From Desulfitibacter sp. BRH_c19 (GTDB lineage Bacteria > Bacillota > DSM-16504 > Desulfitibacterales > Desulfitibacteraceae), in contig LOER01000016.1 in assembly GCA_001515945.1 (NCBI GenBank), positions 186,001-250,000 on the forward strand: a DNA stretch of 64,000 nt, in the 5' to 3' direction. The notes beneath the pieces are model-generated. The model ran no database searches and was not told the DNA's origin. It saw only the letters and a list, made by a program, of their open reading frames with translations. The position numbers and the translations under genes are program-made. Position 1 is the first letter of the stretch; each line of letters starts with the position of its first letter. Below, piece by piece: positions 26,074 through 34,699 of this stretch.

Positions 26074-27138
26074 TCAATTTGCTTCAGCTTTTTCAGTTTC
26101 CTTGTGACGTTGTTCAAGCTCAACAAAAACTTTTCCAAAACACTTAGCCATAAGAGGGGGCACAGCATTCCCAATTTGTTTTGCTTTTGATATCATTGAA
26201 CCACAGAAACTATAAGTGCGGGGAAATGTTTGTAAACAAGCAGCTTCTCTAACACTTATTGCACGATCTTCAACCGGATGTCCAAACCTGCCGTTAGAGT
26301 AACTTAGACACTTTGTAGTAATTGCACTTGCAGTTTTACTATATGACAACCTACCATATACATCACTATGCCCACTATGATTTTTATGACAATCAAGCCA
26401 TAATTCTTTAGGCCAATCCTGCCTGCTCCCGCCCTCAGTAGTTGCTCTTATACGCTTTAGATTCATTTCGGATAATGAGGCTGCACAATGATCAGGATCA
26501 TTGCGATCAACTTCACCCGCCCGTAATGTTGACAAGTTCATAATCCAATCTCCTGTAGTAGAATAATCAGGGTTACTTGTCCCATCTCCATGTGTGAATG
26601 GAGGTAATTCTATATTATAGCTTTTACTTGCCATAACAATAAGTCTTTTTCTTCTTTGTGGTACGCCATACCTTGATGCCTCTACAATACTAATAAGTGG
26701 TTGAGTATATTTTAATTTACTTAATAAGTCACAAAAGTCTGCCAAAGGGCTCATTTCTATTGAAAAGTTCTGTATACCAGGCACATTCTCCACAAATATG
26801 TAATCCGGTAAATAATATTCTATAAAACGACCAAATTCACTTAATAAATTTATACGTTCATCATTGCTGTTTTTATATTTATTTTGTTTTGAAAAAGGCT
26901 GACAAGGAGCACACCCACAAAACAAAGTCGCCATACTATTATCATAATACGGCTCAATATCTTGTACTTTAATTTTTCGTATATCTTCTTTAATAAAACC
27001 TGCTTCGGGGAAGTTTAGCATAAATGTTTCAGCAGCATACAAATTATTATCTAATCCTAGGGCTATCTGCATGCCTGATTTTTTAAAACCATAACTAGCT
27101 CCACCACAGCCCGAGAAAAAATCGTAGACTTTAATCAA
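26074..27138 (-). CDS. C5-cytosine DNA methyltransferase
   Basis: 354 residues from TTG at 27138 (GGGGGAG four bases before), which gives MIKVYDFFSGCGGASYGFKK; an earlier in-frame TTG at 27153 sits inside the ribosome site. All main motifs are present: I (DFFSGCGG), IV with catalytic Cys (CAPCQPFSK), VI (ENVPG), VIII (QRRKRLIV) and X (QIGNAVPP). The target-recognition region is about 190-290. It is downstream of and probably cotranscribed with an AAA/TOPRIM gene; 15-20 bases separate them. Role: host-type modification to mask the element, or half of a restriction system. Confidence 0.92.
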   Translation of the reverse strand: MIKVYDFFSGCGGASYGFKKSGMQIALGLDNNLYAAETFMLNFPEAGFIKEDIRKIKVQDIEPYYDNSMATLFCGCAPCQPFSKQNKYKNSNDERINLLSEFGRFIEYYLPDYIFVENVPGIQNFSIEMSPLADFCDLLSKLKYTQPLISIVEASRYGVPQRRKRLIVMASKSYNIELPPFTHGDGTSNPDYSTTGDWIMNLSTLRAGEVDRNDPDHCAASLSEMNLKRIRATTEGGSRQDWPKELWLDCHKNHSGHSDVYGRLSYSKTASAITTKCLSYSNGRFGHPVEDRAISVREAACLQTFPRTYSFCGSMISKAKQIGNAVPPLMAKCFGKVFVELEQRHKETEKAEAN

Positions 27139-27155
27139 AATTCTCCCCCCCAATA

Positions 27156-29123
27156 TTAAACATTTCTATTATTAAAGTGAATATCTATTATATCATTTAT
27201 TAATTTAAACACTTCACATTGATCTTGAAATTTTGCAATAATCTGCCTTTGAATTGTTAATATCTCTGTTGAACTCACTTTAGTTTTTGCGAGCTCTTTT
27301 TCTGTTTTTTTCTTAAAATACTCCTTCCAGTCAACAGATTCTATATTATCTATGTCCTTAAAATAATGCTTCCTATCTTCATCACTAATACTTTTATATA
27401 GTAGTTTCTCCGGCTGCTTGCCAGGAAAAAAATAAACATACTGTGTCCAAAACTTTAAAAAATCTCGAAGTTGTTTAATCTTTTTAGTTCCATCACTTCC
27501 AGTCAATGGATTCCCGTCTAAATACAAATGTATTTCACAACCTACCAGTTCTTTTACAATATCTGACAATATTTCATTATCTGCTTCTGGAATTTTTGCC
27601 TCATCAACCTTCCCATTAACCATATAATTAGACAATTTTTTCCTGTATTCTTGATTAATAGGTTCTCTATTCGGCCAATGTTTATCACCATCAAAAATAA
27701 AAATCGTATTTATATCTGACGTGGCTACTGCATCACTAACGGAGTACTTTATTATGCTATCAGCTCCACCAGGAATATATATGACTTCAACAAAATTTTT
27801 CAAATTACTTTTTAACTTTTCAATATAAACATCTACAAAAGCTTTAGTCAAATTATCTTCAACATAAATCTTTATTTTATTAGCATCCGTATTTCCAATG
27901 ACATTAAACGCTTCTTCTGGATACGCACGCGGCCTTACTCTGATTTTAGCCCCTTTAATGTCATCTGATTCCAAATACATAATTTTAATGGCCTCGGGTG
28001 GCAGGTTTCTAATCATAGTCGGGGAATGTGTTGATATAATAATCTGATGTTTATGTTTCTTAATTTGCTCCAATAAAAAAGCTTGTAACTTTTGTTGTGC
28101 TTTTGGATGTAAAGATGTTTCTGGCTCGTCCAATAAAATCAATGATTTCTCTGAGGCATTCATAATTGAATGTACTAAAACCACTACAGCTGTTTCTCCA
28201 CTTCCTGCAAAAGCTTCGGAATATTGTAAACCCTTTTTATTAAGAATAACACTCGGAGCAGTAAGATTACCATAAAAAGAATGCTCAACTAACCTAATTT
28301 CTTTGTATTCAGCCCCTAATATACTACTTACCACTTCACAAGCTTTTTTTGACAATAAAACATTCTTCTTTATTTTTTCTTTCTTGAAATACTTGTAACT
28401 TTTCGAATTATCATTAATTACCCTCCGTAAAAGTTTTGCTTTATGCCGTATATAATCCTGTTTTGTTTTAAGAGTTTCTGTTTTATTAAACATGCCATGC
28501 CAAAAAAATTTATCAAAAGCACCTATCCCAGATTTAAAATCTAAATATAAAACATCTTTTTTAATAGCCCTCCAACGTGTCTTGGTTCTGTCTTCCATAT
28601 TAGTAGATTTATTAATTTTAGGTAATTTCTTCATTCCATAGTTTACAATAGGACGTGAAGGTTCCCAATAATCCGGTTTATCTTTTTTATTTATTCTTGT
28701 CTTTATAACTTCAACTATATCCTCAGGATTTTTAGACCAATAACCATAAATAAAACAATTTGGATAACTCTTTTCACGAATTACATCAACGTCAGTTGAA
28801 AACCAAAAAATACCAGTATTATTTCCTCCCGGACATCCGTATAAAGCTTGTAGTACAGAACTTTTACTACACCCATTAGCTCCTACTAATGCAGTAAAAG
28901 GAAACTCAAAATCTATTCTTTCCCCTTCAGCTAATTGTTTATAATAAGGGAATCGTATATATCGGATAAAAGGTTCAAATTCATGAGATCCCAATTTCAT
29001 AATTCTATAAATACTATTAATTGTTTTCAATATAATTTCCCCCAAAATTAGTCTAAGAGCTATTTCGACATAATTCTGAGTTTTTCCTGCTATGGAATTA
29101 TAAGGATACAATCTTTGATTCAT
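27156..29123 (-). CDS. OLD-like ATPase with TOPRIM-type C-terminus
   Basis: 655 residues by the ATG at 29123, which overlaps the stop of the small gene upstream (ATGA). An alternative TTG at 29030 with GGGGGAAATTATA in front would remove a weakly conserved N-terminus. Walker A FTALVGANGCSKSSVLQ, signature-like FAGSGETAVVVLVHS, Walker B SLILLDEPETSLHP and H-loop IISTHSPTMIR define an ABC-type ATPase. A C-terminal region with KIYVEDN and NTIFIFDGDKH suggests a TOPRIM nuclease as in OLD proteins. Paired with a cytosine methyltransferase it is likely a defence or restriction effector. Confidence 0.8.
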   Translation of the reverse strand: MNQRLYPYNSIAGKTQNYVEIALRLILGEIILKTINSIYRIMKLGSHEFEPFIRYIRFPYYKQLAEGERIDFEFPFTALVGANGCSKSSVLQALYGCPGGNNTGIFWFSTDVDVIREKSYPNCFIYGYWSKNPEDIVEVIKTRINKKDKPDYWEPSRPIVNYGMKKLPKINKSTNMEDRTKTRWRAIKKDVLYLDFKSGIGAFDKFFWHGMFNKTETLKTKQDYIRHKAKLLRRVINDNSKSYKYFKKEKIKKNVLLSKKACEVVSSILGAEYKEIRLVEHSFYGNLTAPSVILNKKGLQYSEAFAGSGETAVVVLVHSIMNASEKSLILLDEPETSLHPKAQQKLQAFLLEQIKKHKHQIIISTHSPTMIRNLPPEAIKIMYLESDDIKGAKIRVRPRAYPEEAFNVIGNTDANKIKIYVEDNLTKAFVDVYIEKLKSNLKNFVEVIYIPGGADSIIKYSVSDAVATSDINTIFIFDGDKHWPNREPINQEYRKKLSNYMVNGKVDEAKIPEADNEILSDIVKELVGCEIHLYLDGNPLTGSDGTKKIKQLRDFLKFWTQYVYFFPGKQPEKLLYKSISDEDRKHYFKDIDNIESVDWKEYFKKKTEKELAKTKVSSTEILTIQRQIIAKFQDQCEVFKLINDIIDIHFNNRNV

Positions 29124-29344
29124 GAAGATGGACTTATCAGTTCAATCATAGATAATATTAATTTCTCATATGGGACCAGATTATTTGAAAAGGCTTGGAT
29201 TTCATCAATATCATTTACAGTAATACCTAACAGCTGAAATTGTTTTTCAAGAAGCACCATTAAGTCCACATCTTGCTTCACTTCTTTTTTTAACTGAACT
29301 AAGTCATCTGGAAAAAGCATTAAACATCTGTTTTCCCATAACAT
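29120..29344 (-). CDS. small protein leading the ATPase/methyltransferase operon (74 aa)
   Basis: 74 residues, acidic and helical (LVQLKKEVKQDVDLMVLLEK), ending in a TGA that overlaps the ATPase start by four bases. Preceded by AAAGGATTTTTTGT. No family recognised. Tight coupling says it belongs to the same system. It could be a regulator or subunit. Confidence 0.55.
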   Translation of the reverse strand: MLWENRCLMLFPDDLVQLKKEVKQDVDLMVLLEKQFQLLGITVNDIDEIQAFSNNLVPYEKLILSMIELISPSS

Positions 29345-29744
29345 ACAAAAAATCCTTTCTTTATTATTATGTTTTAAGCAGACAGTAGGTATCTATAATG
29401 CATGATAGTATATACTATGTGTATTAAGATATTGATATTCAATATTAATATTGCTCAGATTTGCTTTTTTCCCAAAATCACTCAGCCCTCTTTTTACGGT
29501 AAAATAAATAACCCTACCCAGGCTGAAGATTGTTGTCATCCAGAAATTCCCCGTAAATAAGCTCAGCTTTTCTATTGAAAAGCTGGATGCTATATCTTCA
29601 ATTTTAAAACTACCTCCTTATTTTGGTTTATTCTACCATAGAATTGATAATAATATTGCTTTTTATTACGCTTTTATACTCCTTCTATTGTTTTTACACA
29701 AAAAATAGCCTTATAAGGGCATCCTTATATATAATTTTTCCCGT

Positions 29745-29769
29745 TAAAAAAGAGTAGGCTTCGCCCACT
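29745..29769 (-). terminator. terminator in the 29345-30040 gap
   Basis: Minus strand GTGGGC-GAA-GCCTAC then TCTTTTTT. It would end a transcript from the acetyltransferase gene. The rest of this 695-base gap has a perfect hairpin at about 29563-29584 (CAGCTTTT/AAAAGCTG) and, on the minus strand near 29400-29570, broken coding-like frames of unknown origin, but no gene. Confidence 0.55.
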
Positions 29770-30040
29770 TCTTATGTCAAGTATAACATAACCCTAAGAA
29801 TGCTGTGAAGAAACTTATTTAGACGATTTTTTGCATATGATATAAACCTTTTGACTATAACTACTCTCTACTATCCATCTCCTGCTAAGAAGCTTTTTGG
29901 TCCGCCTTCTCCTCTTTTGTATGGCGCCAATATATGATGAAGATTAACATACCGTTGGCTCAGATATTGTTGCTTTACATGAATTTCTATCACTTTGGCC
30001 ATCCTTTAGCTTTGTTTAAAATCAATTAATTAAACAGCAC

Positions 30041-30466
30041 TTACAATTTCCATACCATTGAATACTCCGTTTTCCTAGTATCTTCATTTTCTTTTTCTTT
30101 TTCTATTATAAATCCATGCTTTTTATAAAATTTTATCGCTTTCAAGTTTTTAGCATAAACATCTAATCTTAAGAGGGGATAATTTTGCTTACATTTTTCA
30201 ACCAATTTACTTCCTATTCCATTACAATGATACTGGTATAATACAAATAGTCCTGCAATATATGATTTGTCCACAATGCCTATAAATCCTTTTATTTCAT
30301 TACCCTCTTCATAAATATGAACTTCAGATTGAGGTAATAGTCTTTTTACAGAATCATAATTTTCCATCCAATAATATTCGGATATATAATCATGAGCTTT
30401 TATATTCTCTTCAAGCCAAATTTTCATTACATTATCTATTTTAGATATAGTAAATTGTTTTATCAT
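30041..30466 (-). CDS. GNAT-family N-acetyltransferase
   Basis: 141 residues, a single GNAT domain. The acetyl-CoA loop is LYQYHCNGIGSKLVEK (about 79-94), followed by LRLDVYAKNLKAIKFYKKHGF, the typical last motifs. Resembles YjaB/RimI-like small acetyltransferases. Substrate unknown. It starts 135 bases left of structured repeat copy 2, on the same strand, and is followed by a terminator. Could be an accessory resistance or toxin-modifying enzyme. Confidence 0.85.
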   Translation of the reverse strand: MIKQFTISKIDNVMKIWLEENIKAHDYISEYYWMENYDSVKRLLPQSEVHIYEEGNEIKGFIGIVDKSYIAGLFVLYQYHCNGIGSKLVEKCKQNYPLLRLDVYAKNLKAIKFYKKHGFIIEKEKENEDTRKTEYSMVWKL

Positions 30467-30600
30467 TACTAATACTCCTTATGAAAAATAGACTAGTCTT
30501 CAAGTTGATTTATTATATTATATAACGATTATAATCACTATTGTTATGCATTTACTATCAAATGATCACCTGCTGTTGGTTTATAATTTCCTGACACACA

Positions 30601-30745
30601 AAAAAGCAGCTCCTGGGTCTGCAATAAATACTTACAGCTAATATGGACCAGGTGCTGCTCTTTTGACCTAGCGTTACTTTACCGACCAACCCCCAAATAC
30701 TATCACCAAAGTATGGGCGGTAAGGTATAAGCGGTTGAGCTAGAC
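30601..30745 (-). repeat. structured repeat element, copy 2
   Basis: Same parts as copy 1: T-run (30605-30601 on the minus strand), terminator-like hairpin 30605-30660, core 30666-30745 with GCTAGAC end. The hairpin apex differs (CTGCAATAAATACTTACAG) but can still pair at its base. It begins 34 bases beyond the stop of the methyltransferase gene to its right and 135 bases before the acetyltransferase start to its left. No other gene in 30467-30779. Confidence 0.75.
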
Positions 30746-30779
30746 ATTCAATTTGAGCAAATCATATTTATACTATTCA

Positions 30780-31451
30780 TTAGCTAACTTCAAATACCAT
30801 AATGTACTTCGACCACAAAGAAGGAAGGTTCTTTTGTTCGATCTTATTAAACCCAACATTTTGAAGTATTGCTATAAATTTATCTTCTTCGAAAAGATTT
30901 ATCTTCCACCAAAACTTACCAGCCAAGCTAGTAACAAAGTTGTGTCTTGTGATAAAAATTAGCAGTATACCCCCATCTTTAAGTAATTGTTTTAAGTTGC
31001 TTAATGCGCTATTAACGTTTTCTTTAGGGATGTATTCCAATAAGGCTGATGAAATAATAAGGCCATATTCATTCCAATTAGATGGAAGTGAATCGGGGTT
31101 TAAAACATCAGCCTGTTCTAACTTTACATTTTTTATTCCTTTCTCTATAATTTGCTTTTGGAAAATGTCTAACATGCCCTGAGTAAGGTCAAAAGCATGA
31201 AATACTAATCCTTCATAACCCTTTTCTTCTGCAATTTTATAGAGAGTTCTTGTAATAACTCCTGTACCACAACCGGCGTCTAAAATTTTCAAAGATGTTT
31301 GTAAATAATTAGAATTGTGAAAGAATGCATCTAGTTCTTTACCCCATCCAAGACGATTAATATACAAAGATTCATAATGCAAAGCCCTCTTTGTGTACAA
31401 TTCTTGAATTTTGCTGCTGGTTTTCATCAAATTTTTATTACTCTTCAACAC
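30780..31451 (-). CDS. class I SAM-dependent methyltransferase
   Basis: About 223 residues; GTG at 31451 or TTG at 31448 fits AGGAAGG better than the frame opening at 31457. Motif I ILDAGCGTGVITRTL (about 60-74), motif II-like FHAFDLTQGMLDI and post-I motifs ISSALLEYIPKENV are clear Rossmann-fold methyltransferase features. Target unknown (small molecule rather than DNA judging by size). Single gene between repeat copies 2 and 3. Confidence 0.82.
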   Translation of the reverse strand: MLKSNKNLMKTSSKIQELYTKRALHYESLYINRLGWGKELDAFFHNSNYLQTSLKILDAGCGTGVITRTLYKIAEEKGYEGLVFHAFDLTQGMLDIFQKQIIEKGIKNVKLEQADVLNPDSLPSNWNEYGLIISSALLEYIPKENVNSALSNLKQLLKDGGILLIFITRHNFVTSLAGKFWWKINLFEEDKFIAILQNVGFNKIEQKNLPSLWSKYIMVFEVS

Positions 31452-31584
31452 AAACACCTTCCTGTTTGTTTATTAACTAAATATATTTTTATAGATAAAT
31501 CTTATATAGGTAAAAAAGAAAACCTTTTTATAGTTTTTCCCTAATATACATTCTCATATTAGATTAAAAAATATATCTTTACTA

Positions 31585-31839
31585 TTATCTCTCCGCTCTT
31601 TCCTTGTCTTTCTCTTTATCCTTTTTACGTTCAGTAATAATAAGATGTTCATTGGTCTTGCTTTTTAATAGCTTCTGTTTTTTAAACACTTCATAACTTA
31701 TAGGTCTACCACAATCAAGACTTTCGGATTTTTCTTTATCAAACGATTTTTTATCCTTGTAATATATAGTTTCACCAACTACGCCTGTACAGCTTAAAAA
31801 GCTGATTTTACCATAATAATCCTTTAAAAGTTCTGACAA
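31585..31839 (-). CDS. unknown 84-aa protein between repeats
   Basis: A TTG start at 31839 with GGAGG eight bases upstream is chosen. The ATG at 31884 abuts the T-run of repeat copy 3 and has no site. The protein has YYGKISFLSCTGVVGETIYY, then a strongly basic tail ending in repeated KDKEKDKERAER. No family recognised. The start lies about 45 bases after repeat copy 3, the closest gene to any copy. Confidence 0.5.
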   Translation of the reverse strand: MSELLKDYYGKISFLSCTGVVGETIYYKDKKSFDKEKSESLDCGRPISYEVFKKQKLLKSKTNEHLIITERKKDKEKDKERAER

Positions 31840-31884
31840 TGTAATGTACCTCCATTTTTTTAGATCTGACTTCCTTACAAGCAT

Positions 31885-32028
31885 AAAAAGCAGCTCCTGG
31901 GCCTACTAAAAAAACTCGCAGCGAATATGGACCAGGTGCTGCTCTTTTGACCTAGCGTTACTTTACCGACCGACCTTAGACAATAACACCAATGTATGGG
32001 CGGTAAGGTATAAGCGGTTGAGCTAGAC
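31885..32028 (-). repeat. structured repeat element, copy 3
   Basis: Terminator-like hairpin 31889-31943 and core 31949-32028. Homology with copy 4 continues to about 32165, including the blocks GCATGAAATCATCTGTATTA and CCCCTGTGAAATTACCAGG, so the longer unit is about 280 bases. No trusted gene in 31840-32172. Confidence 0.75.
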
Positions 32029-32172
32029 ATTTAAAATAACTCACAATGGACTCTGTTGAAGCAAGCATGAAATCATCTGTATTACAAATAAACCCCTGTG
32101 AAATTACCAGGGATTTGCATTTGATATTTTTTCATTTAGTGTTTTTGAGACGCATCATATAGTAACTTAGAA

Positions 32173-32432
32173 TTAGTTCCTAACAGTTTCCTTTAATATT
32201 TTATCAAACAAATAAAATCTAGCATGTGTCACACCCAAAATTCATATTCTGGCATAAAGTTTCCTTTTATATTGAAGGAGTATCCCAACCCTTTATATAT
32301 ACCTGAGCCACCATCATCGGCTGTTTGGATCGGTATTGCAACAATAGGTTTTTCAAAATTATGACAAACCTGTCTATAATCAACGATAGTAATAATACTC
32401 CAAATTATCATCATTACAACCAAGACTACCAA
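32173..32432 (-). pseudogene. small conserved membrane protein, frameshifted near its end
   Basis: One membrane span is followed by FEKPIVAIPIQTADDGGSGI and YKGLGYSFNIKGNFMPEYEF, a pattern I know from a small Firmicutes family of unknown role. The frame then reads WV and stops at 32229. A one-base shift at the GGG run gives GVTHARFYLFDKILKETVRN and a stop at 32173-32175, which restores the expected GVT continuation. The start is unclear (TTG near 32432, weak site). So the gene is most likely inactive or a sequencing slip in GGG. Confidence 0.5.
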
Positions 32433-32515
32433 AAATTTAATGGTTGCCCTTTCCCTTTTCCACTTAATTCACATCCTTTACTACCATGGTATCCTTCTAG
32501 TACGCCTTATTAAAG

Positions 32516-32537
32516 AGAATGTTCAGCAGAACATTCT
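32516..32537. repeat. perfect 9-bp inverted repeat
   Basis: AGAATGTTC and GAACATTCT around AGCA, between two divergently oriented genes. No long T-tract, so an operator is as likely as a terminator. The rest of 32433-32748 is AT-rich upstream DNA with TATAAT-like boxes. Confidence 0.45.
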
Positions 32538-32748
32538 TTCCTTATAGGGTCTCATCTAGTATTCATGCGAATTAAAACTTAATTTCTGATAATACTATTG
32601 ATAGAGTTTTATATAATACATATTGTGTAAGCGTTTTCTTTTGAAAGTTATTTTAGTATTTTTGATTTCTGTTGAAGATAGATGTTACACAAAAAATGAT
32701 ATTACAAAACTCTTTTATTAGATTTTTATTTAAAGGATGATAACTAAT

Positions 32749-33219
32749 ATGAAATTTAAAACTTGGACTTGTGGATTTATTGCTGGCACCATAGGCACAA
32801 TAATTCTAACTGTAATTTCTATGACGTTGTACTTAGTAGGTATAATACCTATAAGTATTACAGAATATGCTACACGCTTTATCTTAGACATTCCAGATGA
32901 ACCAATGAACATAGGCCGATGGATTGTTGGTTTTATAACAAATTTCGGTCTAGGTGGTGTTTTCGGAGTTTTTTTTGCTTATGTACATAAGATAACAGGA
33001 CCTGAAGAATCAAAAATAAAAATGCTCGGATTAACTTTTATTTTATGGTTTTTTCAACTAGCAATTGTCCCAGCACTAGATAGAAATATGGCTAAATTTA
33101 GCACTTATGACACAGCAATTGCTTATTATTTTATCTATTTAATTTGGTCAATTATAGTAAGTTCATTTATACAAAAGTATCTACAGTTTCCTGATAAAGA
33201 TACAGCAATATCAAAATAA
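32749..33219 (+). CDS. four-span membrane protein, copy A
   Basis: 156 residues from ATG at 32749 (AAAGGATG upstream; ATG at 32737 also possible). Hydrophobic segments at about 5-30, 55-80, 95-115 and 120-140. The start (FKTWTCGFIAGTIGTIIL) resembles that of the next gene (HDRFINGFIAGAFAGIIL), and both share GGVFGVFFAY / AGIVGIVFAY and a four-span layout, so they are paralogues. Role unknown. They are the only plus-strand genes in the leading region. Confidence 0.65.
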   Translation: MKFKTWTCGFIAGTIGTIILTVISMTLYLVGIIPISITEYATRFILDIPDEPMNIGRWIVGFITNFGLGGVFGVFFAYVHKITGPEESKIKMLGLTFILWFFQLAIVPALDRNMAKFSTYDTAIAYYFIYLIWSIIVSSFIQKYLQFPDKDTAISK

Positions 33220-33399
33220 TAGTTAATAATTCAAATTTGTAGCTAAAAAAGAGCCGTTATTTTGCACTTCCTATCTACTACTGTTCTTTATAACTATTTT
33301 TTCAAATGCACTTTCAATGCAAAGTATTAAGCATTAAGAGGAGTCAATTATTTAATTATTATTAATAATATTAAGAACTATACGAAGGGGTTATCTTTA

Positions 33400-33843
33400 A
33401 TGAAATTGCATGACAGATTTATAAATGGTTTTATTGCTGGTGCTTTTGCTGGTATTATTTTAGACCTTTTAAATTATTTATCCTATAAATTAAATATTAC
33501 TGAAATTACATACTGGGAATGGGCATCTGTACTTATTTATGGATATAGAACCGAAATAACATTTGAAATCATTCTGGCGTTGGTAATGCAAATCTTTTTT
33601 GCAGGGATTGTCGGAATAGTTTTTGCTTATTTAATCAAATATGTAACTAGTAATTATCTTTTGACTAAAGGGGTTATTTACTCATTGTTTGTATGGTTTT
33701 CAGCAAATGCGATTACCTATATGTATGACGTTAGCCCTTTATCACCAATCAAAGGTGATACTGTTATATCTAACCTTATTACAGTTTCAATCTACGGAAT
33801 AGTTTTAGCTATGTTAATAAAACGGCTTGAAAGTGAACATTAA
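33400..33843 (+). CDS. four-span membrane protein, copy B
   Basis: 147 residues, ATG at 33400 behind GAAGGGG. Four hydrophobic segments and the same FINGFIAGAFAGI-type start as the gene at 32749. Separated from it by 180 bases that hold no obvious terminator, so joint transcription is possible. No catalytic motif. Plus-strand orientation opposes all other genes between the repeats. Confidence 0.65.
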   Translation: MKLHDRFINGFIAGAFAGIILDLLNYLSYKLNITEITYWEWASVLIYGYRTEITFEIILALVMQIFFAGIVGIVFAYLIKYVTSNYLLTKGVIYSLFVWFSANAITYMYDVSPLSPIKGDTVISNLITVSIYGIVLAMLIKRLESEH

Positions 33844-33975
33844 TTTCAAGGATGCGTAAGACCTCTTGAGAAGGTTATTACGCATTTTCCATGCCAATAT
33901 ACCTATCATTGAGTAATATATAATCATGTTAATCTCACTAATGTATTATTCGTTAAGATATAGTGATAAGTTAAA

Positions 33976-34185
33976 CTATACTACGGAAAGCTCCCACAGA
34001 TATAATGATGCAATAGAGCCATAGGGTGAATACCTTTTTCTATACCTATTAAATTTTTCCTTTGTTAAATCCTTAAGACCGTATAAATTCATCATTCCTC
34101 TACGGATAGCTAGATCTCCGTAACTCACCACATCAGGACGACAGAGTGAAAAAATCAACAACATCTCAGCGGTCCAAATGTCATT
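33976..34185 (-). pseudogene. AlkA-type DNA glycosylase, C-terminal fragment
   Basis: Minus-strand frame from about 34185: WTAEMLLIFSLCRPDVVSYG-DLAIRRGMMNLYGL, then YSPYGSIASLYLWELS and stop at 33976. That is the conserved C-terminal end of 3-methyladenine DNA glycosylase II (GPWTAEM..., GRxDVxPxxDLGI..., PWRPxRSxAAxYLW). Nothing before NDIW continues the domain, so the helix-hairpin-helix and N-terminal parts are lost. A remnant of chromosomal or cargo DNA. Confidence 0.7.
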
Positions 34186-34318
34186 ATTTTTCAGGTATAA
34201 AGTTAGCCCTTGTAGGTCCTATTTTACCATATAAAACTTCATAAAGTCTGTTCAATCAATACTGTGTTATCAGGTTTATGGATCAAAAAAAACCAATCCA
34301 TTTTAACATTTGATCATC

Positions 34319-34462
34319 AAAAGCAGCTCCTGGGTCTGCAATAAATACTTACAGCTAATATGAACCAGGTGCTGCTCTTTTGACCTAGCGTTACTTTACC
34401 GGCCGACCTAGAATACTAACACCAGAGTTATGGGCGATAAGGTATAAGCGGTTGAGCTAGAC
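34319..34462 (-). repeat. structured repeat element, copy 4
   Basis: Hairpin 34322-34376 and core 34383-34462. Carries the CGATAAGG variant seen in copy 1 and the hairpin apex of copy 2. Homology with copy 3 continues to about 34607. It lies in the gene-free stretch 34186-34699, which holds nothing else recognised. Confidence 0.75.
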
Positions 34463-34699
34463 ATTCAAAATGACCTCGAAAAAAAATCCGTTAAAAAGCA
34501 AAGCATGAAATCATCTGTATTAACAATTAAAACCCCTGTGAAATTACCAGGAATCTGTATTTGATGTTTTTTCATTTAGTGTTTTTGAGAGGCATCTTAT
34601 AGAAACTATGGATCATATATTGTGTTGGCTAAATAACCTATTGACTCTAGCAGGAATAGTTTAATGGCTCCGTTTGATGGATTACATATTTCCTTTACA

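Noticed and set aside
29392-29580. Minus-strand coding-like remnant (RVIYFTVKRGLSDFGKKANL)
   Set aside because: Broken by stops and a shift, no start, and I could not assign a family; mentioned only in the gap note.
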